Shown here: positions 34,987-48,194 of the stretch, piece after piece
How the letters are laid out: every line of letters begins with the position of its first letter
Position numbering within the stretch: the stretch's first letter is position 1
NCBI GenBank assembly: GCA_029747015.1
Contig: JAKOGI010001564.1
Coordinates: 62,001 to 126,000, forward strand
Reading direction: 5' to 3'
Source of the DNA: Carnegiea gigantea
Taxonomy: Eukaryota; Streptophyta; Magnoliopsida; Caryophyllales; Cactaceae
DNA length: 64,000 bases
Notes under the pieces: generated by a model
Seen by the model: the letters and a program-made list of their open reading frames with translations, nothing else
Told to the model about the DNA's origin: nothing
Databases searched by the model: none
Program-made: the position numbers and the translations under genes

Positions 34987-37900
34987 TGTAACAACCGCAT
35001 TCCCTATTTTACGCTAAGCTGGTCGTATTGCCTTTTTACGTCATAAAATCGTATTTTTATTAACTATATAAGTTAAATTATTACTGATGCCCTTACGTGA
35101 ACGGTAATTTTATTAAAAAGAATATTTTTGTCACTGTTGATATTATTATTAGTTTTGAAACTCTTCCGATGATTTTTAGTAAGTGTTATTAATGCTTATT
35201 AACGAGTATTAAATCGAATAGGAACCCGATTAAGATTAGGTTGTCAACTTTAGGAGTAGTTCGATGTTTATTAAATCGAACCTGGATATATTTGGGGACG
35301 AGTAATCGATGAAAGGTCTTGCAATCGATTTTGGGTTTAGAATTCGGGTTACAAATTAGATTAGCGGTGGCAAGTATCGAACAGTTTGGGACAAAAATAG
35401 AAGAGGAAGGGGCGTTTTTGTAATTTTCCCTAACCCCTTTCGTTCTTTCTCCTTTTTCCCTATCGCGATCCCCCCTGACCTGACATCCCTCTCTCTCCTC
35501 TCTCCTCTTCTTCTTCCTCTTCTCATCTCCACCATAGACGCGCCACAAGAGCTCGAATTCGAGCAGATCTTTGCCACACACAACCCCAAATCCCGCCCAT
35601 TCAGCCTCCCCCATGAGCTTACCTTCACTTGGTGCGAAATCTGCGTAAAATTGAGAGAACCCACCACGTTTTCGGTGGGTTTGAGCACAAATTTAAGAGC
35701 TCAAACACTTGTAAAGTTCAGCCATACATTCTAGTTGTTAATTGCTTCGAAACCTCTATAAATTGGGGACAAATTCGTAGCCTCAGGAATGCATCTCAAA
35801 TTCAAGTCAGTGAATGAGAGTTGGGTTGAATTTGGGGTCTGATTTGCACGGTTTGGGCACGGTTTGGGTTCTGTCCATGCGTGGTGAGCAAAAGCTGAAG
35901 GGTTGGTGCTGTTCAAACACCTAGAGCCAAGCCAGTAGCTTCGAACGAACGTCTAGTTTGGATTCGAGGTGAGAATTTCTTTACTCCTAATTATTAGTAT
36001 TTTTAACGATTTTAACTAAATTTAGTTAGTGCATGTTAATTCCGAGTTTAAAAATCAGTTTGGGTGAAATTAGAATTAAGGTTGAGAAATCATAAACATG
36101 TTACTGATTTTGGGTTGTTCGCATGTTAGGTTTTAACCCGTCAGTTTGGAGATTGTAGAAAAGTGTAAAATGTCACCTTAGCACTATTATTGCATCAGTT
36201 TATTATACCTAAATTTCGTTTTGAAGCTTAAGGATGCTAATTGAAGTAATTGTGGAATGAACTGAATTATGTCTAAAGGTTATGGCAAAATCAGTTTGGG
36301 CATGATTAATAGTTTATTCGTAGTAATTACAATGGAATATTATGCTTGTGGATATTGGTTTGCGAACTAGAAAGCAAAATATCACTTTAAAGTCTCTATT
36401 GCATCGGTTAGTACACTTAAACTCTATGTTGGTTATTGAGTATGAACGTTATGCCAATATATGATCGTTCTATGTATTATTGGTTTGTGCATGTCAATAT
36501 TGAACTGAGTTTGGTAATTGGATGGTTTGAGGTAGAACTAATGAGAAATTTGAGGTTCTTGTGGTCGGTGTTGTGTGAGGAAGGAGCCTGGGTTGTGAAT
36601 TACTGCAATCGTGTGGATTACGAGGCCATGTATGGCTTATTGAGTGGATTCTGCCAAGTTGTGCTATGAAGCATGTGAATGTGCTACGTGCGAACCCTTT
36701 TCCCCTCAATGTGCTACGTGACACTATGTGATCAATTCTTGAAATTTTAGACGTCTTTTAAAAGAAGGGTCATCTAGAAAGCTTGTTTTCATGATTGCGA
36801 ATGCTTTTGAATACTTATTAATTGCCTGATAGTTTATGAATGTTTGTAGCCTAAAAGAAATCCTAAATCGTGAACTATTCAGTGAGTGACTCGACTGAAT
36901 AGTCGATAGGTTCAGGAAGTTTAAAAGCGAACTAAAAGTAAGTCCGAAAACGTTTTAAGGCATTGGTTTTTATATAACTTTTCCTTGTGTTTAAAAGAAT
37001 TTAAACGCCTTGAAAAAGGACATCTTAAGGTACTAATTATGAAATTTAGCTGACTTGTATGCTAGCTGCTGATTTAAGTTTCAATTGAATTTCGAGTTAC
37101 GAGCTAGTAAAATCATTACGATTTTAAGAAGCGTTTATGTTGAAAAATTATGAAGAAACCTTGTTTGAATCATAAGCGAGCCAAGTATTCTAAGTTTTGA
37201 AGAGTAGTAAATTGAGAATGATTTAAAGTTTCAATTTACTTAAGCACCCTTTTTGAGTATAAAAAGATTTCAAACGAACTAAAATTGGGCAACTAAATGA
37301 GTTTATTACGAAACTTAGTTTGAGTTATATACTAGTTTGAACGAGTTTATTACTTTAAGTTTCAATAAGTTTCAATTACGAATCTAGTTTAAATTAAATG
37401 CTAACTAAGTATCTTAAATTCCAAATGAGTTTCGATTTACGAGTTAGCAAGCTTATTACGTTTATAAGAAGTTTTTAAGTTAAAAACGAAGTTGATTTAT
37501 GAGTTAGCAAACTTATTGCGTTTATAAGAAGTTTTTAAGCTAAAATCAAAGTCGATTCACGAGTTAGCCAACTTATTACGTTTATAAGAAGTTTTTAAGT
37601 TAAAAACGAAGTCGATTTACGAGTTAACAGACTTATTTCGTTTATAAGAAGTTTTTAAGTTAAAAACGAAGTCGATTTACGCGTTAGCAAACTTACTTCG
37701 TTTATAAGAAGTTTTTAAGTTAAAAACGAGGTTGATTTACAAGTAAGCAAACTTATTACATTTATAAGAAGTTTGTAAGTTAAAAACCAAGTTGATTTAC
37801 GAGTTAGCAAACTATTTACGTTTATAAGAAGCATTTTAACTTAAAAATGAACGAACGATAAACATTTCGAAAAGTTATGGTCGTTTTGTTAAAAGTAAGA

Positions 37901-39713
37901 TTTCAGCAAAGTAATCAACTAAAAAAGAGAAATGAAATGCGATTTTAAAGGCTAAGAAAGTGATAGGCAATGGCCAGACTTTGAGGGTGAAAAATGGACG
38001 CAAAGATGGCGTGAGCTATTTCCCCCCAAAGGTAATATTGGGAGCTGGGCGCAAAGATGGCATGAGCGGTTCCCGGGAATTGGACTTAAGATATGATTAT
38101 CTTAGTGTGAGTTGTTCCCTGATGTGTGGCGCGTAAGAAAACCTTGAGGGGGACTGGATTCAAGATATAACTATCTTAGTGTGAGTTGCTCCAGAGAGAA
38201 CAGTATCGAAGTTAGAGTTACTATGCTGAGACGCATTTTGGCCAATGTTAAGTTACGTATATCCTGGGGATAACGTGAGTTGTGAGTGACGATCTCACTT
38301 AGGGGCAGTGTAGATCTCCCCTAGCCAGCACAATAAGATTTTTTTTTTTTTATGCTATGAGTAAGTTCCTAATGAATAGGAAAAGCAGTTGGCATTTTGC
38401 CATTTTAAGCATTTTGGAAAAGAAAGATTTATAAGGGCCATTAAGAGGGCATCTTGAATAAGATTTGAGAAGCTTATAAGGGTCATTAGAGGACCATTAC
38501 GAAAGAAGTTCTTTTAAAGAATATGAGCCTCAAGAGGCTAAGTAAAGTGTTTTTAAGAAAAGAAAGAAAGCTTTCAAATATACATATCCTGCACATATTT
38601 TATGAACGTGTTTCCAAGTATAGTTTAAATGAAATGTCAAATGAAGTATGGTTACATCCTAGTAATGCATTGAACATTTAAGCTTTTAAAGGTGCATATC
38701 TTATGAAAGAATGTTTCTTGCCAAGTCTTTCCTACCAATCTGGATGTTTTGGGAGCTTTCAGAAAGAATTATAAGCTTTAAAGAAGTTAGTGTGATTTCT
38801 AAACTATTCTTGCAATATATCGAGAGTTACTATGTTTTCAAAAGTGTGTTTGAAAGCATCATATTTGTTCCTTATGCTACTTGATTGCGTGCCTGAATGT
38901 TTGTTAGAAAGGAAGATTGGTCATTAAGGGCCTAGGAATGAGTTGAGGGGCTAGCATGAAGTATAAGGGTGGTAATCTTTTCTTGGGGACTATGATTGCC
39001 TAATATGATAGTAGTATATAAATACGTAATATGTGACTATTATTGGTATTACTACCTGCAAATGGTTTTGGTTTTTAAGGAGTAGGAGAATTCTCACTGA
39101 GTGTGTGGTTGCTCATCCCATTACTCTTTTCCCTTTTTCCCCAGGCTTTTATTATGACAGGTGGAAGTCAAGCCACATACGCCGGGTTGGAGTTTACCCC
39201 TACTTGAAAAAGAGTCATGTGTGCCATATAGAAATAGATTCATGTGTTTAACGATGTAATATAATGTATTCCTAGGTTATAATTGTTGTATACTAAGTTT
39301 TCTAGCTCGTATAATGCATATTATTTACGAGTCGCTCTGTATGGGCGTATGAGCCAACCATCTGATTAATTAGATGTCTTCTTGGTCAAAATTAGCTGTA
39401 TTTTGAGATGTAAATTCCAGTACTCTAGACGTGTGATCTGTTGAGTTGTATATTTGATTTGCTTCTTTATTAATGAACTTTATGGTTGGTGTACTCCGGG
39501 CGACTGGCCCGTAGAGCGATGGACTCCGACATGTAGCTGTGGAGCTTATTTTAGAAGTTTTATATGTTTCCATTCAATGCAGGGAGTTGTTGCAAGGCTT
39601 TTAGCCTGGGAACTAACTAGTTTTTAGGCGAAACTTTGTCCATTTTGCCCCAGAAGTTAAGTAGGAAGCAAGAAGACGTAGTGCTCCTAGCCCTAGGGGC
39701 TAGGGGCGTTATA
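34987..39713 (+). mobile_element. Large solo LTR (4.7 kb) inserted in the left TIR of element C
   Basis: It starts TGTAACAACC and ends GGGGCGTTATA, an inverted pair with one change in the terminal CA. The TIR is interrupted exactly here: the right TIR has the flanking sequences joined. Flanks GGTAT (34,982-34,986) and GTTAT (39,714-39,718) fit a 5-bp duplication with one mismatch. No gag-pol is present, so this is a solo LTR. Size, the TGTAAC start and the CT-rich plus Lys/Arg-codon-rich stretch near 35,420-35,540 fit Ty3/gypsy chromoviruses of the Tekay/Del kind; that family call is inference. Open frames inside it (for example 35,614-35,189 minus) are not credible genes. Confidence 0.75.
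37441..37840. repeat. 60-bp minisatellite inside the 4.7-kb LTR
   Basis: Nearly seven copies with an exact 60-bp period. The consensus has GAGTTAGCAAACTTATT, TTTATAAGAAGTTTTTAAG and AAAACGAAGTCGATTTAC. Each copy differs at a few bases; the last copy is partial. Confidence 0.95.
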
Positions 39714-39718
39714 GTTAT

Positions 39719-39979
39719 ACAACATGTATATCATACTTGATAGTAAATGTCAGTTATATGTTAGCAGAATAAACATGTTATCATTATTCTTGTTGTTATG
39801 GATAGTAATTGACTGGGTATATATGTGTGCCATGATTTTATTAACTGTTTACCATAGTACTAGGGTTGTCGTTGCTATGTAATCCAAATTGCATGAAAAT
39901 ATAATGAAGATCGTGTACCATAAGAGTGAAGAAAGGTAGACATCCAAAGGAAAAAATTGTATTCACAAGCAGACTTGTA
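39719..39979 (+). repeat. Element C left TIR, inner part
   Basis: Continues the inverted match after the solo LTR: CATGTATATCATACTTG, AGTAAATGTCAGTTATAT, GGATAGTAATTGACTGGGTA or its variant and GTATTCACAAGCAGACTTG match the complement of 48,460-48,195. The likeness stops near ACTTGTAAA. Confidence 0.85.
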
Positions 39980-40084
39980 AATTGCGACTGGCATATGCAT
40001 GATGTGATTGCACGGAACAAAATCTAATGGTCTGATTCCATTTTTGGTTTGTACACAAACTTGCAACCCTAATTTTATAGGGTG

Positions 40085-40800
40085 CACTAATTATATATCA
40101 TTGTGGTATTTGTTGTTGTAGTTTATGACAATGACTTATTTGCAACTATAGAACCAAAATATTTGGGTGATGTTCAACTTGCCTGCGACGAGGTCACATT
40201 TTGCATGTTCAGTAGTTGTACCCATTATCGTTGTTAACCCGACTACAATGTCATGTTTACTATGGTAAGCAATGACTACACCCTGATGTGTGTGCTGTTT
40301 ATCTTGGAGTAAATGGACAGTATGTGAGGATGCGCAACATAGTGAGGAAAGTCAGTCATATGTCAAGGACTTGCCATAATCCCGAAGCTGATGTTGATGC
40401 CACCTGGTGGTGTTGTGTAGACTGAACATTTGGGAGATGGTTCGAACAGGACAGGAAAATGTCGGGTGTTCTTATAGGGGACAAAACATGATAGTTTGAT
40501 ATACGTTTTGTTAATTATACATGTTTTTAAACTAGTTTTGCGAGGACTCCACTAATTGTATCTCATTGTGGTCTATCTTGTTTAAGTTCGTTGAATTGAT
40601 AAATATGTCGCAGTAAAACCAAAATATTTGGGTGTGGTTTGACTGTATGAGAACAGGTCACATTTTGCAGGTTTAATGGTTACATCCATTATCGATGTTG
40701 ATCTATTCCCCGTTTATTGTTTACCGTGGTAAGCAATGAATGATACGCAGGTACGTGTAGCATATTTCTAGGACTGGATGGATAGTGTGTGGAGATGTGC
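40085..40800. repeat. Diverged direct duplication inside element C
   Basis: 40,085-40,340 and 40,545-40,800 share CACTAATT, ATCATTGTGGT, AACCAAAATATTTGGGTG, GGTCACATTTTGCA and CATTATCGATGTTG or its variant, offset about 460 bp. No reading frame is conserved. Confidence 0.7.
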
Positions 40801-40929
40801 ACTTTTGTGTGTGCCATTGCTGAATGATTATGTACAACTAGTTCAAATTTCATATTGAATCAACTACGGTCGGCAAATATGTCATCAATCAAGATGGCTT
40901 GTGCGTTTATTTGGTGATTGTTTTTGTTA

Positions 40930-42430
40930 AATTCGTGAGTATACAACCACAAGAGGGGGGTGAATTGTGGTGTCTGATTTTCGCGTTGTAAATAACAAAC
41001 ACCCTCACAGAGGTTATTCTCAGATGACAAACACCCTAGTGACTTGTTTGCAGGGGGTGTTCTCAAATATTGCAAATGCGAAAATCACCAAGATAAATGC
41101 GGAAAATAAAGCACACACACAATTTTTACGTGGAAAACACCTCTAGCCCAACTGAGGTGTGAAAAACTACGACCTACCTCGTGTAGGATTTAACCACTTT
41201 CACTAACGGGCTTCACACGTTACAAATGTGACACACCTTGTTACAACTTGCAACCACGTAACCTTCTTCTCTAAGAAGGGTTACACCACGTCCAAATCTC
41301 ATCAGATTGGACACGTCCAAAGTCCACACGACTGAGGACCACTCACTCACTTTTCTGATCCAAGATCAGGGTTACAAAACATCTTACGGGGGTGCTTCTG
41401 ATTTAAGCAGATGTAAGATACAATGAGGTCCTAGTATGCCAATATCTTGAAAGCTCAGTTTAAACACAACTTGTCTCGGTTTTTCTTTTCTCAAGCGTAA
41501 CTCGAAAAATTCTTCTCACTAGAAAAACCACTTTTGAAATTTTCCCTTTTTTGCGTATGTTGTGTATGTTTCTCGTCTTTTCTCCTCTATGCAAATGGGA
41601 GTGAAATGCTGAGATTTTAAACACAAAATCCAACGGTCAAAAACAAGGAGAGGTGAAAGAATCAGCTAAGTATGGAAAACGATTTTCAAGCAAGAAATAC
41701 TCCCCAACGGCTAGTGATAAATTTTTCCCAAAATATAAGGGATTTGTTATCTTAAGAGATAACCCTTATCTTCCCATAGCCGTGAAGAAGATTCAAATGA
41801 CAACCAGAAATCTTCAGCTTTTGAAATTTTATCATATCCGAAAATATAGGCAAAGGGAATCTTTTAGTTTTGGCAATTCTCCCAAAACCTATTTTCGCAA
41901 ATCTCCCATAATATTTTCAAGAAATATCCTTTCCAGAAAAATAGCAATCTTGGAATTTAAAGAAAGTATTCTGGAGATCTTGGCCAACTGAAATGAATTT
42001 TCAAAGATAACCGAGTATGGCCACTTCAGTTCAGAAACACCCTAGGCACCCTGTTTGCAGGGTTGTTCGCAACTGGTGTTCTGAAGCACTTAGCGCAAAT
42101 ACCGATTCAAGAGGTGTTTAAAATGACGTTTTCAATATTGGCATATTAACAAGAGTCTAAATAAATAAAACCTATATACCCAAGACTTCTTGTTTTGAAC
42201 CAGTCATCTTGTCCAAGATTTGTAGAGCTGCTGTGAACACCAAGGCCACCTTGTTTGCTGGGGTTGTTCTTTGCATTGCTAGAGTTCAGGAACATGCCTT
42301 ACAATCAACTGTCGAGGTGGTGTTCTTGACTTAATATAGAATCACCAAGTAAAACCTGTTTTGAAGACTTGTTCTCACATATAGCAAACCAGTTAATACA
42401 ATAAAGATCACAAACACCAGTTAGGCCTGT
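40930..42430 (-). mobile_element. Copia-LTR-like remnant in element C
   Basis: CACAAGAGGGGGGTGAATTG at 40,949 and AATTTTTACGTGGAAAACAC at 41,125 are words often seen in the U5 side of plant copia LTRs. The second is shared with the complete copia element of this window (22,418 region). Their order suggests a minus-strand LTR. I could not find clean TG..CA ends or a target duplication, so borders are approximate. It may be a truncated solo LTR or a TRIM-like element. Short open frames inside are not credible. Confidence 0.4.
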
Positions 42431-42439
42431 TTGGAGATC

Positions 42440-43710
42440 GTGTTTGGAGCAACATTACTTGGACAAATTTTTACACTTGGATTTGTCATCATCAAAAATA
42501 AATATAATAACTCAACAGTTTTTCATGTACATGTAGTGATATATACAAACATTTTGCTCTTTAGGACGACAAATGAAATATTGTTAATTTACAAGATGAT
42601 CTGCTATCATGCAGGGCCTGTCACTAACATGCCTTTAAATGTACACAAAAAAATGCCTTGTAAATTTCACCGTTTACCACGCTTCATGTACTCATTTACC
42701 TTGGTGTTATCTATTTGAAAATGAGGTAAACCCCATAGTTCCCATTAGCAGGGAGTGGAAGTTGGTTATACAAAGAGGAGCTTAGTGATACGATGTTGTA
42801 GATTTAAAAATTTATTATGTGCACATTACGAGTGAAGTCAATGCTTGTTAACCGATGCAAAAATTATGGGTATCCCTTTTCTGAGAGACATGATTCATTA
42901 AACCAATTGCTATTTGCACCAACCACTCAACTATTATGAATTAGCAGCATTTAATGATGCCTTCCGTAACCCATTTGTCTTGCATCATAATTGTATAGGA
43001 ATGATAAGAAGTACATACGACGTTTACCAATACTCATATAACTAGGTAGACATACATTAAACAAACGATAACGCTTATGCTTCCCATAACTGAATACTGT
43101 GGGAATGCTACGAGAAAGGGTGTATGTAAGTGCCAATTTTAAATTTGCCACGATAATAATGAAGTTGACACTAGTAAACTAACACTGAATTGCAGGTTAA
43201 CCATTTCAATGCAAATTGTCTGAAAAGGTATTAAAAGTTTACTCATAAGATATGACATAAACATGGATTGATCATAGAATGTAATTTGAAGGAAATGTTC
43301 GTTAAAAATCACATCACTTAAGAGAAAGTGAAATAACAAGTAATTACCATGTGAGATGGACGACACACACTAATAACAGCTAAAGCTATTCATGGTGTGT
43401 CATTAGCACAACACCTATAAACGTATAAAAAAATATAGGGGACTCAATTCAATGAATCAATTTAAGCTACAATATAGACATGAAGTACAGAATTAATTGA
43501 ATATACAATAAGACAATTTTGTGTGCATCAAGCAATGATGCATGTCCCTCCCTGTCAGCCGTGCTTCATTACCATGATTTCTATTTGTCCTACCCAATAA
43601 ACTAATGTTTATTTACAATATAATGTGTTGTCTTTGAGTAGCTAGAAAATAAGTCTAGTTGGTTCGGGTTCGTGTTCTTGTTGCACTTGAACGAGTTTAG
43701 CGCCCCTCGT
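42440..43710. other. AT-rich interior of element C
   Basis: No exon recognised. It lies downstream of the decayed minus-strand gene and may hold its lost 3' exons. Confidence 0.35.
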
Positions 43711-43717
43711 TATTAAC

Positions 43718-44360
43718 CTAACCTTGTCCACGCTCAAATATAACTGCGTTCCCAGTAGTTAGGAGGCCTATCACTAATGCCACATCACATACTGAGAATG
43801 TATCTCCCTCTGGCCAAACTTGAAAGAGTTCATATCCTGATTCTAATTTCCAATTGGCCCGAACTATGTGTAGATCCATCCCGAATGGCCAGTCCAACAT
43901 TTGACTCTACACTATTCCCCTAATTACTTTATTCTAGAAGTCTTTTAACTCATCATCTAGAGCACATATGGCTTTAAGAGTACACCGATGTTGAATCACA
44001 ACATCGACACTTGCCTCTGCCTGCTGCTCAACTCCATTTGAAATGATAGTTGTCACTCCCACTTTCCCCTACTTAGGGTGACTCTGACCTTCTACCACCT
44101 GCCCCTGTACCTTGACTATCTTCCCTTCTCTCCCCCAACTAGGCTATACTTCATTACTTCATTTATGGTAGACTGCAACTGGCAATATGTACTACCTCTA
44201 TTCTCTTTAGCGTGCATCTTCTTCGATCGCATTTCCCCCTAACCTGCTCATACTGCTTGTACCGACCTCCTCCTCTAAAGACATGGATGCGCTTCTCGTC
44301 GTATTTACTCATTTTTCATTCACGTAAGCAGAGTCACTTCCCGAACTCTCCATTTTCGAA
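43718..44360 (-). pseudogene. Decayed fragment of an element C gene (plant-mobile-domain/ULP1-gene-like N terminus)
   Basis: On the minus strand, ATG near 44,353 opens a short Ser-rich start, followed after stops by a stretch around 44,010-43,718 (CTLKAICALDDELKDF, then DTFSVCDVALVIGLLTTGNA). The latter looks like the 'DVALLxGLPxxG' signature of plant mobile domain or DUF1985-type proteins that often form the N terminus of MULE-borne ULP1 genes. Stops lie at about 43,935 and 43,908. Family assignment rests on one motif and is tentative. Confidence 0.4.
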
Positions 44361-44363
44361 GTC

Positions 44364-44368
44364 CTTTC
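44364..44368. repeat. Target-site duplication (CTTTC) of the 3.0-kb solo LTR
   Basis: CTTTC at 44,364-44,368 is repeated at 47,353-47,357. Confidence 0.9.
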
Positions 44369-46288
44369 TGTAACGGCTCGAACCTAATGTTCATTTTAAT
44401 TACATTGAGTCATCTTAATTCCCAATTAATCAAGTTGGGTGCCGCATTTTGATTTAGCATTTTCTATATATGTATATGTATTTGTGCATTGCAGGTTGAA
44501 TCGACGACGTGGCCTCAGAATATATTTTGTTATAAGTAAAGTTGTAATAAATAACTGTTTGTCCGCTAAATGAAAAGGCCTTATCCCAAGGTTTTACGTC
44601 CAAAAGATGAAAACTTATTAACTCCATAATTTTAGCCAAAAATATGAATTCAATTGTATATATTTGTGTGTATGTAATGAATGGAAAAGAAGAATGAAAT
44701 AAAATAAAAAAGATAATAAGAATAAGATTAGTGTAATTAAAAAAAAAAAAAACCTGAAACCGACTTACTGTGGAAGAAGGGAAAAAAAGGGAAAAAAATA
44801 AATAAATAATAAATAAATACAATAGATGACACCAATCCAATGCACAAAACAACCCAACACCCCAAACCCTTACTCTGCACCTCCGACAGCCCCCCACCTT
44901 TCGCCTGCTCCATTCGCCAGCATCTCACCGGCGACAATGTCGGTTACCTGCAGCCCCGTCACCGGCGACCTTAGAGGCACCAGACCCATCGGCTTTTTTT
45001 TTCTCTTTCTCTCACTGCCGATGCAGGCCAACTAAGCCTGACCAAGCTCGACCTTGTACTTGACGTCTTCCTCTTCCTCTCTGTTCTAGGTTTGTGGCCG
45101 GTCGGCGACTGAAGCCGGTGGTTTTTGCTTCCCGACCGGCGCCATCACCACCCGACAACATCATCGTTTTCCACCCCTTGTTCAAGCTCCAATTTGGTGT
45201 GTTCTAAAGTGTTGAAGGTGAGCCCTAAAATTCCTAATTCAATTTTCCATTTTAATTATCAATCCAGTTAGTGAATTTGTTTTCGGTTAACTTGAACGAA
45301 GTATAATTTGCATCAGAATTGCGTGAGTTTCTCCTTTCTATCTGAATCCTCTTGTTTTGTTTGATAAAATTTACCAATTGGATGAATTTCTAGGGATGTA
45401 GTAAACTTGACATTGGGTTAATGAAGCTATAATGGACAGGAAAGAAGGAGGAGATAAGTTGGCTATGCTTACATAGTGGTGTACAAGAACTGTGGGAAAT
45501 GGTTGGGTTTGTGCACACAATTAGGTTAGGAAGCAAGTAGATGCAAGGGCCTTAGCATGATAATGATGTATTTGAAGTGCTCTGCGGTCGTACTATATTA
45601 AGTGGCCAATGGTGGTCTATAACCTTAGTATATATGTGTGAGCAATATGGTTTATGCTGCCCTGGTTTATGAGTCTTGTGTTAGAATGGAGGGGCACCCT
45701 TGCTGGCAGATATATGCGGGCAGGAGAAAGTCAAATAGAAATTTCTTCCAGTTTCTTGGGACTTAAGATTGTGCATTTTAAACTTTCATGCAACTTTACC
45801 TTTGGTGGGAATCCTGTTGCACTTGTTGGGAGGCCACATAAAGAATAGAGACTTGGTTAGTTTTGAGAATGTTGTATAAGTGCGCCAATCCAAGTCAATT
45901 AGGTGGAGTTTTAAAGGATCTTGAGTTATGTCGTGAGCTGGGATTTTTGCCATTAGAGATTTTGATTTGAAGGGGATGAAGGATTGAGGTGAAAATAGGT
46001 GGGAGAAAGGCAGAAGAAGGGGCATTGTGGGAATTTTGAATAGGTGGAATTGCTGTTATAAATCGTATTTTAATTTTATAATCGGGAGTAAGCTGTAATG
46101 GATTGCCTAATTGAGTAACCTAGTGATTGGAAATATATTGGAATTGAGCTTTAAATAACCTGGTGAAATCAGTGAAGAGGTAAGGCGGTGAGTAATATTA
46201 TTGGTAAGAATAGAAGTTACTGCTCAGGTCATGATTAGAAATAACTCATTCCTTGTAACCTAACACAATAATAACAGTAGTAGTAGTA

Positions 46289-46322
<34 letters not shown>

Positions 46323-47352
46323 GAATAAAACAATAATAATAAGGGAAGTCAAGGGAATTTTTAAATTATTTAACTAATTAGAAAATGTATTAAAACCTCT
46401 TAATCTTGCACTAATCACAAAAATTACATACTGACGCAGGAACGAGGCCACGTTTGTCGCTTCAAGATGCCAATGCATGTTTTCCATATAAAGGGGAGAG
46501 AGAGAGTTTCAAAGACCAGGTACGTACATTGCCTGTGCTTTACAAGAACCCACATGTTTCTCAGCAATGAAAAATCAATATAAGATTCATTTACTGAATC
46601 AATTTTCTCAATGTTTTGTCACATAAACAAGTGGCCCCGTCAATTATCAATCATCAGGGCTTGTGCCCATTAATTATCAGGGCTTATGCCCATCAATATA
46701 CCCGCGCGCGGCGTCAACTCAGGCTTCTCGATCGGCCTGGGGGGTGAGCACCTAAAGTACGATCGTTTCAAGATGTATATCGACCAAGGGGTCCACTTTC
46801 AGATAATAATCAGTAAATTAATTTTACTTATACATTCTCTCTCTCCTATTTGCAAAGCAAAATGTTTTGAAATGCGGCCGGCCCAACTGATTTAACATAA
46901 AACTTATTTTATTGCATAGGAATATACGTGCTGAGCTTCGGCTCATCATTCGAATGTTTCATGTTTTCTATTTTAGGTATGTGAAGTATTGAACAGTCGT
47001 CCCCCTGATAAGTCGGAAGGTAGCAAACAATGGATGTTTATTGAAAGTTAGCTAGTCAACGCTCATAGTGATGATAGGTTAGTATCTTGGAGATTGTTAT
47101 TGTTATTATTGTATAACTTCAAGGGAGATAATGCTTGGTATCGGTAGGCTAATTTATCAAGTGTGTTATGAATTGTGTAAGTAGACAAATGTTTATTTTG
47201 GGTAATTCCAAGGTTTAGGAAATTAGGTAGCCTTGTTCCATCCTGAAACGGCGGTAATGCCTCCAGTCAAATTAAAAATCTTCCGCTGTAAATTAACAAT
47301 AGATGAGTGGTTAAGTTAGAGTAATCAGATATTAGAAATTGGGGGCATTACA
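44369..47352 (+). mobile_element. Solo LTR (3.0 kb) in element C
   Basis: It starts TGTAACGGCT and ends GGGGGCATTACA, with a perfect 5-bp target duplication CTTTC. There is no internal gag-pol or second LTR. A candidate TATA box (CCATATAAAGGGG) at about 46,482-46,494 is on the plus strand, suggesting plus orientation. The TGTAAC..TTACA ends and the size resemble those of Ty3/gypsy chromoviruses; the family is inferred. It was left by recombination between two LTRs of a former full element. Confidence 0.85.
46275..46319. repeat. (TAG)n(TAA)n microsatellite
   Basis: About four TAG/AGT units pass into about ten TAA units inside the 3.0-kb LTR. Confidence 0.95.
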
Positions 47353-47357
47353 CTTTC

Positions 47358-48190
47358 AATTATGTATGTGACTTCTTTCATAAGAATTCGCATATGTTTT
47401 CATACACTCTGCAACTCCATTACGTACACCAACAAAACACACACAATTACATACATATTACACTGGGCATGTGACTCCGTTACTATCGCTATGAGATTCC
47501 GTTTATCAAATATTCACCCTATTAGGTGAAGGAATTTCCACAAAAATTGTTTTTCAATGTTTACCCATTAAGTTCATGATGTCTACCAGGGTTTACATTT
47601 ATTACAATGCAGGCAACATTGCAAGCCATTAGATATAACATCTTCTTTAAACAACATTGAATTCTACAAGTACCAAACATGTTAATGTAACATATACCTA
47701 TATGTAACACCGTAAACGACACCTTCCCTAAATTTGCTACGAAATTTGACCCCCATAGTCAAATCATCAACTTCCTTTATTTATCTTGGGTCAACATATA
47801 CTTATTCCCCCGTAGTTAACTCAACACCTATTGTGGGAATTCAGTCTACCCAATTACTACACTAAGTATGTCTAGGCACACATATATTGACATATAGGTA
47901 AACTTCAGAATATGGTCTATAGTATCTTGGTTTGAAGCCTGTCAATGGCATGCCTTAACATCCCTACAACGAAGTACTATTATAATAGTTACACTTCACC
48001 AAATTCAGTCACTTCGACAAATATATTACAACACACACGCACTTTATACTCAAAAAATTGTAATAATCTCATTACCTATGATCAAGTTTTAATATTCAAA
48101 TAATCATTATGCAAACTTAATATTTGCACATCTTGATAAGTTCAAGTGCAACTATGTAATTGCATAATGATATAACCCAACTATATATCA
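47358..48190. other. AT-rich noncoding stretch between solo LTR and right TIR
   Basis: No coding region recognised. By position it would be the promoter and leader side of the decayed minus-strand gene of element C. Confidence 0.4.
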
Positions 48191-48194
48191 TTTT

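Noticed and set aside
35189..35688. Minus-strand open frames with Lys/Arg/Glu-rich sequence
   Set aside because: They lie in a CT-rich stretch of the 4.7-kb solo LTR; no domain, and such stretches are usual in large LTRs.
41653..41991. Plus-strand open frame of 112 codons in element C
   Set aside because: Basic, AT-driven composition, no domain, and it overlaps a copia-LTR-like remnant; treated as chance.
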